Origin: Tepidiphilus sp.
GTDB taxonomy: Bacteria; Pseudomonadota; Gammaproteobacteria; Burkholderiales; Rhodocyclaceae
Assembly: GCA_028684345.1 (NCBI GenBank)
Contig: JAQUGB010000053.1
Coordinates: forward strand, 1 to 9,868
DNA: 9,868 nucleotides
Reading direction: 5' to 3'
In this document: positions 1 to 6,524 of the stretch, piece by piece
Numbering within the stretch: the stretch's first letter is position 1
How the letters are laid out: every line of letters begins with the position of its first letter
Program-made: the position numbers and the translations under genes
Notes under the pieces: generated by a model
Told to the model about the DNA's origin: nothing
Databases searched by the model: none
Seen by the model: only the letters and a program-made list of their open reading frames with translations

Positions 1-997
1 CTTGAGTGAGCACGCGCACCGCGGCCTGGTGCGGTTCGTCGAAGGTGGCGCCGGGGCGGATCGCGGCGATCGCCGCCTCTTGCGCCGCGAGCACGAGGTC
101 GTAGAGCAGGCGCTGCGGCGGGCGGAAGCGCCCATCGACGGGAAAAGTGCGGGTGATGTCGGAAGCGTAGCCGTCGTACTCGCAGCCCGCGTCGATGAGT
201 ACGAGCTCGTCCGCCTTCAGCCGCGAGCGGTTGTCGGTGTAATGCAGGATGCAGGCGTTGGCGCCGCCGGCGACGATGGCAGGGTAGGAAGGGCCTTGGG
301 CGCCGTGGCGGCGAAATTCGGCGATGAGCTCCGCTTCCAGCGTGTATTCGTGCACGCCTGGGCGGCAGACACGCATGGCGCGGCGGTGGGCATGGGCGGC
401 GATCGTCGCGCTGCGCTGCATCAGCTCGAGCTCGAAAGCATCCTTGATGCGGCGCATGCGGGCGATGAGCGCGCGGGCGTCGTGCAGCGTGGCCGGGGCC
501 GGCGGGCCGAACCGGGCCTTGGTACGCAGGGCCGGCAGCAGGCGGCGCAACCGGGCGTCGATCTCCTCGTTCTCCGCGAGCGGCAGCCACAGCGCCGGAG
601 CTCCGGCGAGAAGTTCCGGCAGTTTTGCGTCGAGTTCGGCAAGCGGAAACGCCGCTTCCAACCCCAATGCCTGGGGGGCGGCGGCCACCCCCAGTCGGCG
701 GCCTTCCCACAGTTCCTTTTCCGGATCGCGGTCGCGGCAAAAGAGCACGCTTCGCGGCGATTCATGGGTGCGAAGCAGCAGCCAGGCATCCGGCTCGAGG
801 TAGCCGGTGAGGTAATAAAAATCGCTGTCGAAGCGGTAGGGGTAGGTGGTTCCGCCGTTGCGGATGCGCTCAGGGGCGGTGGGCAGCAGCAGCGCCCCGC
901 CGCCGGCGGCCTCGAGCTGTGCCAGCAGGCTCGCGCGGCGTTTGGCGAAGGCGCTCAGGTCTTCGTGGTAACGGCCGACGGGAAAATCCGGATTCAT
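1..997 (-). CDS. pepP: Xaa-Pro aminopeptidase (aminopeptidase P), 3' end cut off
   Basis: Cytosolic metallopeptidase that removes an N-terminal residue preceding proline; M24B 'pita-bread' family with a dinuclear metal centre. The reverse strand reads from ATG at 997 and stays open to base 1, giving 332 residues; E. coli PepP has about 441, so roughly 110 C-terminal residues lie beyond the window. Residues 1-165 fit the aminopeptidase P N-terminal domain (YPYRFDSDFYYLTGY at 53-66, then DRDPEKELWEGRR). The catalytic domain starts near 175 with RMRRIKDAFE. SYPAIVAGGANA (237-248) and LHYTDN (251-256) are family signatures, and two metal ligands are visible as D269 (LIDAG) and D280 (YASDITRTFP). 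The remaining His and Glu ligands would lie off the left edge. Its ATG overlaps the murU stop as ATGA (997-994), so it is probably translated by coupling and is the third gene of the amgK-murU transcript. Identity is firm; only completeness is unknown. Confidence 0.96.
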   Translation of the reverse strand, partial: MNPDFPVGRYHEDLSAFAKRRASLLAQLEAAGGGALLLPTAPERIRNGGTTYPYRFDSDFYYLTGYLEPDAWLLLRTHESPRSVLFCRDRDPEKELWEGRRLGVAAAPQALGLEAAFPLAELDAKLPELLAGAPALWLPLAENEEIDARLRRLLPALRTKARFGPPAPATLHDARALIARMRRIKDAFELELMQRSATIAAHAHRRAMRVCRPGVHEYTLEAELIAEFRRHGAQGPSYPAIVAGGANACILHYTDNRSRLKADELVLIDAGCEYDGYASDITRTFPVDGRFRPPQRLLYDLVLAAQEAAIAAIRPGATFDEPHQAAVRVLTQ

Positions 998-1701
998 GGG
1001 ATGCTCTCCTTGCCCGCCGCTGATAACTGGCGGCGCAGTGATTCCAAGCGCTCGGGGGTGCCGACGTCGACCCACGGGCCGTCGTGGCGCTCGCCGCTCA
1101 CCTTGCCCGCGCGCATCGCCGTGCGCAAGAGCGGCGCGAGCGGCGCACGTTTGCCGGCCGGCAGCGGCAGGAAGAGCTCGGCGCGGTAAAAACCGATGCC
1201 GGCGAAGGTTAGCGGCTCCCCCCGTGCATCTTCCGCGTCAGGATACACCATCGCATCCTCCCCCAGAGCGAAGTCTCCGCCGGGACGGTGCGCCGGATTG
1301 GGCACGAGCAGCAGATGCGCAAGGAACCCGGCTTTGAGCTGCCGGTAGGCGCGACGCACGAAGGCGGCCACGTCGAGCGGGCAATAGACGTCGGCATTGA
1401 CGACGAGAAAGGATGCGGCATCGAGCAGTGGTAGCGCTTGGCGTACCCCGCCGGCCGTCTCCAGTCCTGGCGCCGGCTCGGGGCTGAAGCGCAGGGGTGG
1501 CACATCGCCGCGCTGCGCGAGATGCGCGATGAGCTTCTCCCCGAGCCAGCAGGGATTGACCACGGCGTGGCTGCAGCCCGCGGCGGCGAGTCGATCGAGC
1601 CAGTGGTCGATGAGCGCCTTGCCGCCTACTTCCACGAGCGGCTTGGGGCAGGTGTCGGTGATCGGGCGCAGGCGCTCGCCGCGTCCGGCGGCGAGTACCA
1701 T
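994..1701 (-). CDS. murU: N-acetylmuramate alpha-1-phosphate uridylyltransferase
   Basis: Sugar-1-phosphate nucleotidyltransferase of 235 residues, close to the roughly 223 of Pseudomonas MurU. MurU joins MurNAc-alpha-1-phosphate to UTP to give UDP-MurNAc, completing the recycling bypass around de novo UDP-MurNAc synthesis. The N-terminal nucleotide-binding signature LAAGRGERLRPIT (3-15) is followed by CPKPL with the conserved lysine K20. GLETAGGV (79-86) fits the base and sugar pocket, VNADV (101-105) supplies the metal-binding D104, and WVDVGTPERL (210-219) is the usual C-terminal motif with D212. The ATG at 1701 is chosen because it begins directly at the nucleotide-binding strand and has GAGGG about 10 bases upstream; no other ATG or GTG lies in frame between it and the amgK stop. 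Only 13 bases separate it from amgK, and the ribosome site touches the amgK stop codon. Sequence alone cannot fully exclude a glucose-1-phosphate-type enzyme, but the pairing with amgK makes MurU by far the best call. Confidence 0.9.
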   Translation of the reverse strand: MVLAAGRGERLRPITDTCPKPLVEVGGKALIDHWLDRLAAAGCSHAVVNPCWLGEKLIAHLAQRGDVPPLRFSPEPAPGLETAGGVRQALPLLDAASFLVVNADVYCPLDVAAFVRRAYRQLKAGFLAHLLLVPNPAHRPGGDFALGEDAMVYPDAEDARGEPLTFAGIGFYRAELFLPLPAGKRAPLAPLLRTAMRAGKVSGERHDGPWVDVGTPERLESLRRQLSAAGKESIP

Positions 1702-1714
1702 GGCCGCGAAACCC

Positions 1715-2710
1715 TCAGAAGGTGTAGCCAACGGCCAGTTCCTCGGGATGCAAACGCTCGAGGAGCCGGCGCAGGGGGGCGAGTTCCCCGTAGCGGCGGC
1801 TCGTGCGCAGCAGATGACGGCGCACGCGCGGCAGATCCTCGAGGTAGCGCGTCTTGCCGTCGCGATGCGCCAGCCGGGCGAAGATGCCCAGCACCTTGAG
1901 GTGGCGCTGCACGCCCATCCATTCGTAATCGGTGTAGAAGGCCTCGAACTCGGTGTGGATCGGCAGACCCAGGCGCTTGGCCACCTGCCAATAGCGCACC
2001 AGAAGGTCGAGTGCGAATTCTTCGGTGAGGTCGACGTAGGCGTCCTTGAAGAGGGAGACCGCATCGTAGGTGATCGGACCCCAGACCGCGTCCTGAAAAT
2101 CGAGTACGCCCGGACCGCGGCCCTCGTCGAGCAGCATCAGGTTGCGGCTGTGGTAGTCGCGATGCACGAAGACCCGTGGTTGCGCGAGCGCCCGCGCCAC
2201 GAGCGCCTCGAAGAGCCGCTCGAGCATCGTTTCTTCGCTGGCCGTGAGCGTCACGCCCAGGTGGCGGCGCAGGTACCATTCGGGGAAGAGCCGCAGCTCG
2301 GCGAGTAGTTTCTCCCGGTCGTATTCCGGCAGCCAATCCGGGCGCGGCAGGGCTTGCATCGTCGCGAGCGCCCCCAGGACCTGGGCGTAGCGCTCGTGGG
2401 CGGATTCGAGGGGAACGTTGCCGGCGTAGGGGCGATCGCCGAAATCCTCCATCAGCACGAACCCCTCGGCCGCGTCGACCGCCTCCACGCGCGGCACGGC
2501 GATGCCGGCCTCGTGCAGCAGGCGCTGCACGGCGAGCCAGGGGCCGACCGGCTCCTTGTCGGGCGGAGCGTCCATGACGATGCGCGTGCCGGCGTCGGGC
2601 AGGGCGACGCGCCAGTAGCGGCGGAAGCTGGCGTCGGCGCTCGCCGGACGGGGTTCGGCGGCGATTCCGAGATCTGCCAACCAATGGCGCAGACGCGCTG
2701 AGCGATCCAT
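1715..2710 (-). CDS. amgK: Anomeric MurNAc/GlcNAc kinase, aminoglycoside-phosphotransferase fold
   Basis: Cytosolic sugar kinase of 331 residues that phosphorylates MurNAc (and GlcNAc) at C1, feeding MurU. It belongs to the APH/choline-kinase fold, hence frequent annotation as 'aminoglycoside phosphotransferase'; nothing here implies antibiotic modification. An N-lobe with SFRRYWRV (28-35) precedes the hinge FVLMEDFGD (84-92). The catalytic loop VHRDYHSRN (182-190) holds the base D185 and N190, and the metal-binding VLDFQDA (202-208) supplies D204. DAVSLFKDAY (216-225) is typical of AmgK-like proteins. The ATG at 2710 is preferred because AAGGAA (2725-2720) lies nine bases upstream; an in-frame TTG at 2734 would add eight residues but would include that ribosome site. 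It is first in the minus-strand cluster and is divergent from lptD, an arrangement also seen in Pseudomonas. In that genus the AmgK-MurU route contributes to intrinsic fosfomycin tolerance. Confidence 0.9.
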   Translation of the reverse strand: MDRSARLRHWLADLGIAAEPRPASADASFRRYWRVALPDAGTRIVMDAPPDKEPVGPWLAVQRLLHEAGIAVPRVEAVDAAEGFVLMEDFGDRPYAGNVPLESAHERYAQVLGALATMQALPRPDWLPEYDREKLLAELRLFPEWYLRRHLGVTLTASEETMLERLFEALVARALAQPRVFVHRDYHSRNLMLLDEGRGPGVLDFQDAVWGPITYDAVSLFKDAYVDLTEEFALDLLVRYWQVAKRLGLPIHTEFEAFYTDYEWMGVQRHLKVLGIFARLAHRDGKTRYLEDLPRVRRHLLRTSRRYGELAPLRRLLERLHPEELAVGYTF

Positions 2711-2719
2711 GAGGGCGAG

Positions 2720-2725
2720 TTCCTT
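2720..2725 (-). promoter_or_regulatory. Ribosome binding site of amgK
   Basis: Read on the minus strand this is AAGGAA, nine bases before the ATG at 2710. It decides the amgK start in favour of that ATG over the in-frame TTG at 2734, which has no comparable site. Confidence 0.6.
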
Positions 2726-2779
2726 GCGGTACAATGGCGGACGATTTTAACAAAGCCGAGGCTGTGTGCCCGTGACTTC

Positions 2780-2786
2780 GGGGGAG
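2780..2786 (+). promoter_or_regulatory. Ribosome binding site that fixes the TTG start of lptD
   Basis: GGGGGAG lies seven bases before TTG at 2794. The upstream reading frame is closed by TGA at 2773-2775, and the intervening codons include no ATG or GTG, so this site together with the signal peptide just downstream picks TTG as the start. Confidence 0.6.
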
Positions 2787-2793
2787 TCTGATT

Positions 2794-5472
2794 TTGCGTG
2801 ACGGGGAAAATTTCGCTCTGCTCGCATGGGCGGCGGTGTTCCTGGCCTGGAGCCTGCCCTGCGCCAAGGCGGTCGCTCAGCCCTTGTCGCCCTTGCCGGT
2901 GAAGCCGGAGCTCCTCGGCCTGCCTTCGGCCCCAAAACCTGCCCCCGTATCACCCACTTCGCCTACGACGACGTCCTCTGGCGCCTCGGTCACCGTCGTT
3001 CCTGCGCCAGCGAAAGGAACCGCCCAGCCTTTACCCCCGGCAGGCGCGTCACGCCCCGCGCTTACGGCATCCCAGCAAGATTCGCCGGCACCGCCGTCCT
3101 CTGTTCCCCTTTCCGCTGCGGTCGAGCCCGAACCCGCGTCCGAGGACGCTGCGCCGCAGACCCCGAGTCCTCCCTCTGCCTCGCCCCAAACGTCATCGCC
3201 TCCCGCTCCGGCTTCTTTGCCCACGGCGCAGCCCGGCGCGACGCCCGGCGCTCGGCAAGCGCCCCGAATCCGTCTCTCCGCCGATGCGGCGAGTGGCGTC
3301 GAGGTCCCCCTCCTGCCGCAGGGGACGATCGTCGAAGCCGACGAGATCCGCGGCGAGCGGGGCGTTGCCGTCGAGGCTATGGGTAATGCCATCATCATCA
3401 GAGACGACCTTCACATCCGCGGGGACCGCTTGCGTTTCGACGAGCTCACCGATGAAGCGAGCGGCGAGGGACGAGTCGTCATCCAGGACACGGCCAAGGG
3501 CTTCCAGGTCGAGGGGCCACGCGGGCGTCTCTATGTCACGGCCAAAGAGGGCGAGATCGAGCAGCCGGTCTATCGCTATGACCCGCCGGAGCACGTCAAG
3601 GATCAGAGCCGCGCGGGCCACGGCCAGGGGGAGAAGCTCTTTTTCGAAGGAGAGAACCAGTATCGCCTGCTCGGAGGCACCTGGACGAGCTGTCCCGCCC
3701 CGGATCCGGCCTGGTACGTCAAAGCCGATGAGCTAAAGCTCGACTATGACCGCAACCAGGCTCAGGCCAGGAACATGTCGCTCGTTTTGCACGGAGTGCC
3801 GATCCTGGCTTCGCCTTACGCCGAATTTCCGCTGAGCAAAGAGCGAAAGTCCGGTTTCCTCACGCCAACCGCGGGGATGTCTACCCAGTCCGGATTCGAT
3901 GTGGCGGTTCCGTATTACTTCAACCTGGCTCCGAATTATGACGCTACCCTGACGACGCGGTTGATGGCCAAGCGCGGCGTACAGCTGGGTGGAGAATATC
4001 GCTACCTCACTCCGAGCTATCAGGGGCAGCTGCGCGGGGAATTCCTGCCCAGCGACCGCGAGGCCGATCGTAACCGTGCGTTGGGCTCCCTGCAGCATCA
4101 ACAATCGATTTCTCCCAGCTGGTCGTATTCGCTGGACCTCAACGCCGTCAGCGACAAAAACTATTTTCGCGATCTGAGTAGCCGCATCGAATTGTCTTCG
4201 ATCTCGCACCTGGTTCGCCAGGGACAGCTCAATTACTACAATCCGGCGGGTTGGGGTGGCTCGCTACTGATGCAGGAATACCAGACGGTCGACCGAGACG
4301 TCAGCGAACCTTACCGCCGTTTGCCTCAGCTTACGCTGTGGCACGCTCCGCTCGATCTTCCCGGCGGCCTTCAGCTCGATTTGGGCGGGCACCATACCGA
4401 ATTTCGGCACGACCAGGCCGGTTCGCGCGGTCGCTATGGCATGAACTGGGTCGACGGCAGCCGGTTCGTGTTCGCTCCGAGTCTCTCCCTGCCGATCTAC
4501 CGCAGCTGGTGGCATTTCGAGCCCAGGGTTCAATGGCATTACAGCCGCTACGACCTGGATCAGGCCGCCATCGAACAGGGGAGGACCCGGATCACCCGCA
4601 GTATCCCCATCACCTCACTCGACATGGGGCTCGCTTTCGAGCGCGATGCAGCCTTCTTCGGCCGGGAATGGCTACAGACCCTCGAACCGCGTCTTTTTTA
4701 CGTAAAAACGCCTTATAGACGGCAGTCGGACATTCCCCTGTTCGATTCGAGCCGTTTCGGCTACGGATTTGCTCAGATTTTCTACCCCAACCGCTACGTC
4801 GGGGACGATCGGATTTCCGATGCCGATCAGATCACTTTTGCCGTCACGTCGCGCTTGCTCGAATCCGAGACGGGTTGGGAACGCCTGCGCGTCACTTTGG
4901 GTCAACGCTATTACTTCGAAACACCGCGAGTGCTGATGCCCGATGAAAGCCCCATTCTCGATCGGCGAACCGACGTGCTCGGTGAAGCCGACGTGCACCT
5001 GACCCGACAGATGCAGTTCAAAACGTTCTGGCAATACAATCCCAACGAGAACCAGACGCAGCGCCTGAATGCGGGCGTGCGCTACCAACCCGGTTTTGCC
5101 CGAGTCCTCAATCTCGACTACCGCTACACCCGAGACCTTCTCGAAGACGTGGGTATAGGCGTGCAGTGGCCGCTGGCCAAACGATGGGTCGGAGTGGCGC
5201 GCATGAGCCGCTCTTTGCTCGAAGAGCGTCTCACCGAGGCCATCGTGGGGCTGGAGTATGATGGCGGCTGCTGGGTGCTGCGCACTGCCTTCCACCGTTA
5301 TGCTCTGGCTGCCGACGACGAGAACACGGCGTTTTTCGTGCAACTCGAACTCAATGGATTGGGCAGCCTCGGCTCCAGCCCAGAAACGCTATTGCGCCGC
5401 TCGGTTCCCGGGTACGGCAAGATTCAACCTACCGCCACCAGCACGATGCTCGGAACCGAAGGGGGGATGTGA
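2794..5472 (+). CDS. lptD: LPS-assembly outer membrane protein LptD (Imp/OstA)
   Basis: Outer-membrane beta-barrel that, plugged by the lipoprotein LptE, inserts lipopolysaccharide into the outer leaflet. It is 892 residues; E. coli LptD has 784. The start is TTG with a strong ribosome site; the next in-frame ATG is nearly 200 codons later. Residues 1-28 form a signal peptide (hydrophobic ALLAWAAVFLAWSL, then AVA before Q29). Residues 29-157 are a proline/alanine/serine-rich, probably disordered linker. From about 158 (RIRLSADAASG) a jellyroll domain of the LptA/OstA type follows (VEADEIRGERG, GDRLRFDE), then the LptD barrel to the end. KERKSGFLTPTAG (347-359) and the C-terminal FVQLELNGLG with VPGYGKI are family signatures. 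The mature part has just two cysteines, C300 (TWTSCP) and C826 (GGCW); E. coli has four forming two interdomain bonds. The stop TGA overlaps the surA ATG by one base (TGATG). Confidence 0.97.
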   Translation: MRDGENFALLAWAAVFLAWSLPCAKAVAQPLSPLPVKPELLGLPSAPKPAPVSPTSPTTTSSGASVTVVPAPAKGTAQPLPPAGASRPALTASQQDSPAPPSSVPLSAAVEPEPASEDAAPQTPSPPSASPQTSSPPAPASLPTAQPGATPGARQAPRIRLSADAASGVEVPLLPQGTIVEADEIRGERGVAVEAMGNAIIIRDDLHIRGDRLRFDELTDEASGEGRVVIQDTAKGFQVEGPRGRLYVTAKEGEIEQPVYRYDPPEHVKDQSRAGHGQGEKLFFEGENQYRLLGGTWTSCPAPDPAWYVKADELKLDYDRNQAQARNMSLVLHGVPILASPYAEFPLSKERKSGFLTPTAGMSTQSGFDVAVPYYFNLAPNYDATLTTRLMAKRGVQLGGEYRYLTPSYQGQLRGEFLPSDREADRNRALGSLQHQQSISPSWSYSLDLNAVSDKNYFRDLSSRIELSSISHLVRQGQLNYYNPAGWGGSLLMQEYQTVDRDVSEPYRRLPQLTLWHAPLDLPGGLQLDLGGHHTEFRHDQAGSRGRYGMNWVDGSRFVFAPSLSLPIYRSWWHFEPRVQWHYSRYDLDQAAIEQGRTRITRSIPITSLDMGLAFERDAAFFGREWLQTLEPRLFYVKTPYRRQSDIPLFDSSRFGYGFAQIFYPNRYVGDDRISDADQITFAVTSRLLESETGWERLRVTLGQRYYFETPRVLMPDESPILDRRTDVLGEADVHLTRQMQFKTFWQYNPNENQTQRLNAGVRYQPGFARVLNLDYRYTRDLLEDVGIGVQWPLAKRWVGVARMSRSLLEERLTEAIVGLEYDGGCWVLRTAFHRYALAADDENTAFFVQLELNGLGSLGSSPETLLRRSVPGYGKIQPTATSTMLGTEGGM
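5459..5466 (+). promoter_or_regulatory. Ribosome binding site of surA, inside the end of lptD
   Basis: AAGGGGGG ends five bases before the ATG at 5472. It supports that start even though it gives a long n-region; the internal ATGs at 5505 and 5529 have no convincing site upstream. Confidence 0.55.
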
Positions 5473-6524
5473 TGGGTACCTCGATTGGCCAACTGCGTAG
5501 CCACATGGCCTGGTTGCGTGGTGCTTGCATGATTGCACAACGACGCCCAAGAGGGCTGCGTGGGCTATTGCCCTTTCTTCTGGTGCTCTGGATGTGGCCG
5601 GCCTCCGCGCTCGAGCTGACCCGGGTCGTGGCCGTGGTCAACAATGAGCCCATCACGTCTACCGAATTGAATCAATATCTCGTCCGTGCCCAGAATCAAG
5701 TGGCCAAACAGGGGTTGCAGATCTCCGAATCCGACTTGCGCCAGCAAGTTCTCGAACAGATGATTTTGGAGAAACTCCAACTGCAGGTGGCTAAACGCAT
5801 GGGGATCACCGTCGACGATGCGGCCGTTACCCGGGCGATCGAGAACATCGCCCAGCGCAATGCCCTCACCTTGGATGCCATGGAACAGGCGCTCGCCGCC
5901 GACGGGATCAGTTTCGATCAGTTTCGCGAGCAGATTCGCCGCGAAATGACCATCGCTCGGCTGCGTGAGCGCGAGATGGAGGGACGGGTGACAGTGTCGG
6001 ATGCCGAGGTCGATCACTTTCTGACCAATAATCCCGATCTGATGCGCCGCATCGAGGCGGAAGCGGGCAATGTGATCCAGACCCGCGTACGCCACATCCT
6101 GATCCGTACCAACCAGGCCACCAACGACGAATCGGCTCGAGCACGGCTCCTTGCGTTGCGCGAACGCATTCTCAATGGAGTAGACTTCGCCGAGCTTGCC
6201 CGGGCCAATTCCGACGACGGCTCCGCCTTCAAGGGAGGAGATCTCGGCTGGATCAACCCAGGCGATACCGTGCCTGCCTTCGAGGAAGCGATGAACCGAC
6301 TCGAACCGGGCGAGATTTCCCAACCGGTGAAAACCCCCTTCGGCTGGCACCTGATCCAGGTCTTGGAGCGCCGTCCGCTCACCGCCTCCGAAGACTATCG
6401 CCGTAACTACGCGAGGCAGATCCTGCGGCGGCAAAAACTCGAGCAGGCCTACAATGCTTGGTTGCAAACCATTCGCGCCGAGGCCTTCGTCGAAATCCGT
6501 CGCGACGCTCTGGAGGGAACATGA
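5472..6524 (+). CDS. surA: Periplasmic chaperone/prolyl isomerase SurA with a single parvulin domain
   Basis: Periplasmic chaperone that escorts unfolded outer-membrane proteins, LptD among them, to the Bam machine. From ATG 5472 it is 350 residues; E. coli SurA has 428. Residues 47-171 are the SurA N-terminal chaperone domain (VVAVVNNEPITSTEL at 52-66, then LRQQVLEQMILEKLQLQ). One parvulin domain spans about 202-300 (TRVRHILIRT, then FAELARANSDDGSAFKGGDLGW and FGWHLIQVLERR). The C-terminal helix follows (RQILRRQKLEQAYNAWLQ, 315-332). E. coli has two parvulin repeats; the one here resembles the second, active P2 repeat in the GGDLGW and FGWHLI stretches, so P1 appears to be missing. The hydrophobic signal core is LLPFLLVLWMW (32-42) with likely cleavage after ASA (44-46). 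Starting at ATG 5529 would give a more ordinary 27-residue signal peptide, but the ribosome site favours 5472. The stop overlaps pdxA as ATGA. Confidence 0.95.
   Translation: MGTSIGQLRSHMAWLRGACMIAQRRPRGLRGLLPFLLVLWMWPASALELTRVVAVVNNEPITSTELNQYLVRAQNQVAKQGLQISESDLRQQVLEQMILEKLQLQVAKRMGITVDDAAVTRAIENIAQRNALTLDAMEQALAADGISFDQFREQIRREMTIARLREREMEGRVTVSDAEVDHFLTNNPDLMRRIEAEAGNVIQTRVRHILIRTNQATNDESARARLLALRERILNGVDFAELARANSDDGSAFKGGDLGWINPGDTVPAFEEAMNRLEPGEISQPVKTPFGWHLIQVLERRPLTASEDYRRNYARQILRRQKLEQAYNAWLQTIRAEAFVEIRRDALEGT

Larger units (their letters stand above)
2711..2793. promoter_or_regulatory. Divergent promoter region between amgK and lptD
   Basis: These 83 bases must carry the start signals for both the recycling cluster and the lptD operon. 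On the minus strand TAAAAT (2749-2744) is a fair -10 box, but the matching -35 position reads CGGGCA, a weak match; a transcript from it would have a leader of roughly 30 bases to the amgK ATG. On the plus strand TACAAT (2730-2735) resembles a -10 box, with no good -35 hexamer 16-18 bases upstream. The region is AT-richer near 2744-2756 than its surroundings. No clear sigma-E pair oriented toward lptD is visible. Presence of promoters here follows from the divergent layout; the exact boxes are tentative. Confidence 0.4.

Noticed and set aside
2..1189. A 395-residue plus-strand open frame across the left edge
   Set aside because: It is antisense to pepP and murU, which carry family motifs on the other strand. 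Its product is low-complexity Gly/Ala/Arg-rich with no recognisable domain, as expected from GC-rich shadow frames.
1715..2710. Antibiotic resistance by an aminoglycoside phosphotransferase
   Set aside because: The fold is shared, but the immediate murU partner and the AmgK-type sequence indicate a sugar kinase for cell-wall recycling.
2718..2724. GGAACT on the minus strand resembling a sigma-E -35 box
   Set aside because: It points toward amgK and lies nine to fourteen bases from the amgK start codon, leaving no room for a -10 box and leader; it is better explained as the ribosome site.
1626..2867. A 413-residue minus-strand open frame overlapping amgK
   Set aside because: It is read in another frame over amgK and its product is mostly Arg, Ala and Pro; amgK holds the kinase motifs.
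2794..2880. Possible lipoprotein signal ending at C23 of LptD
   Set aside because: The residues before C23 read Ser-Leu-Pro, not a lipobox, and a good signal peptidase I site (AVA before Q29) follows; LptD is not a lipoprotein.
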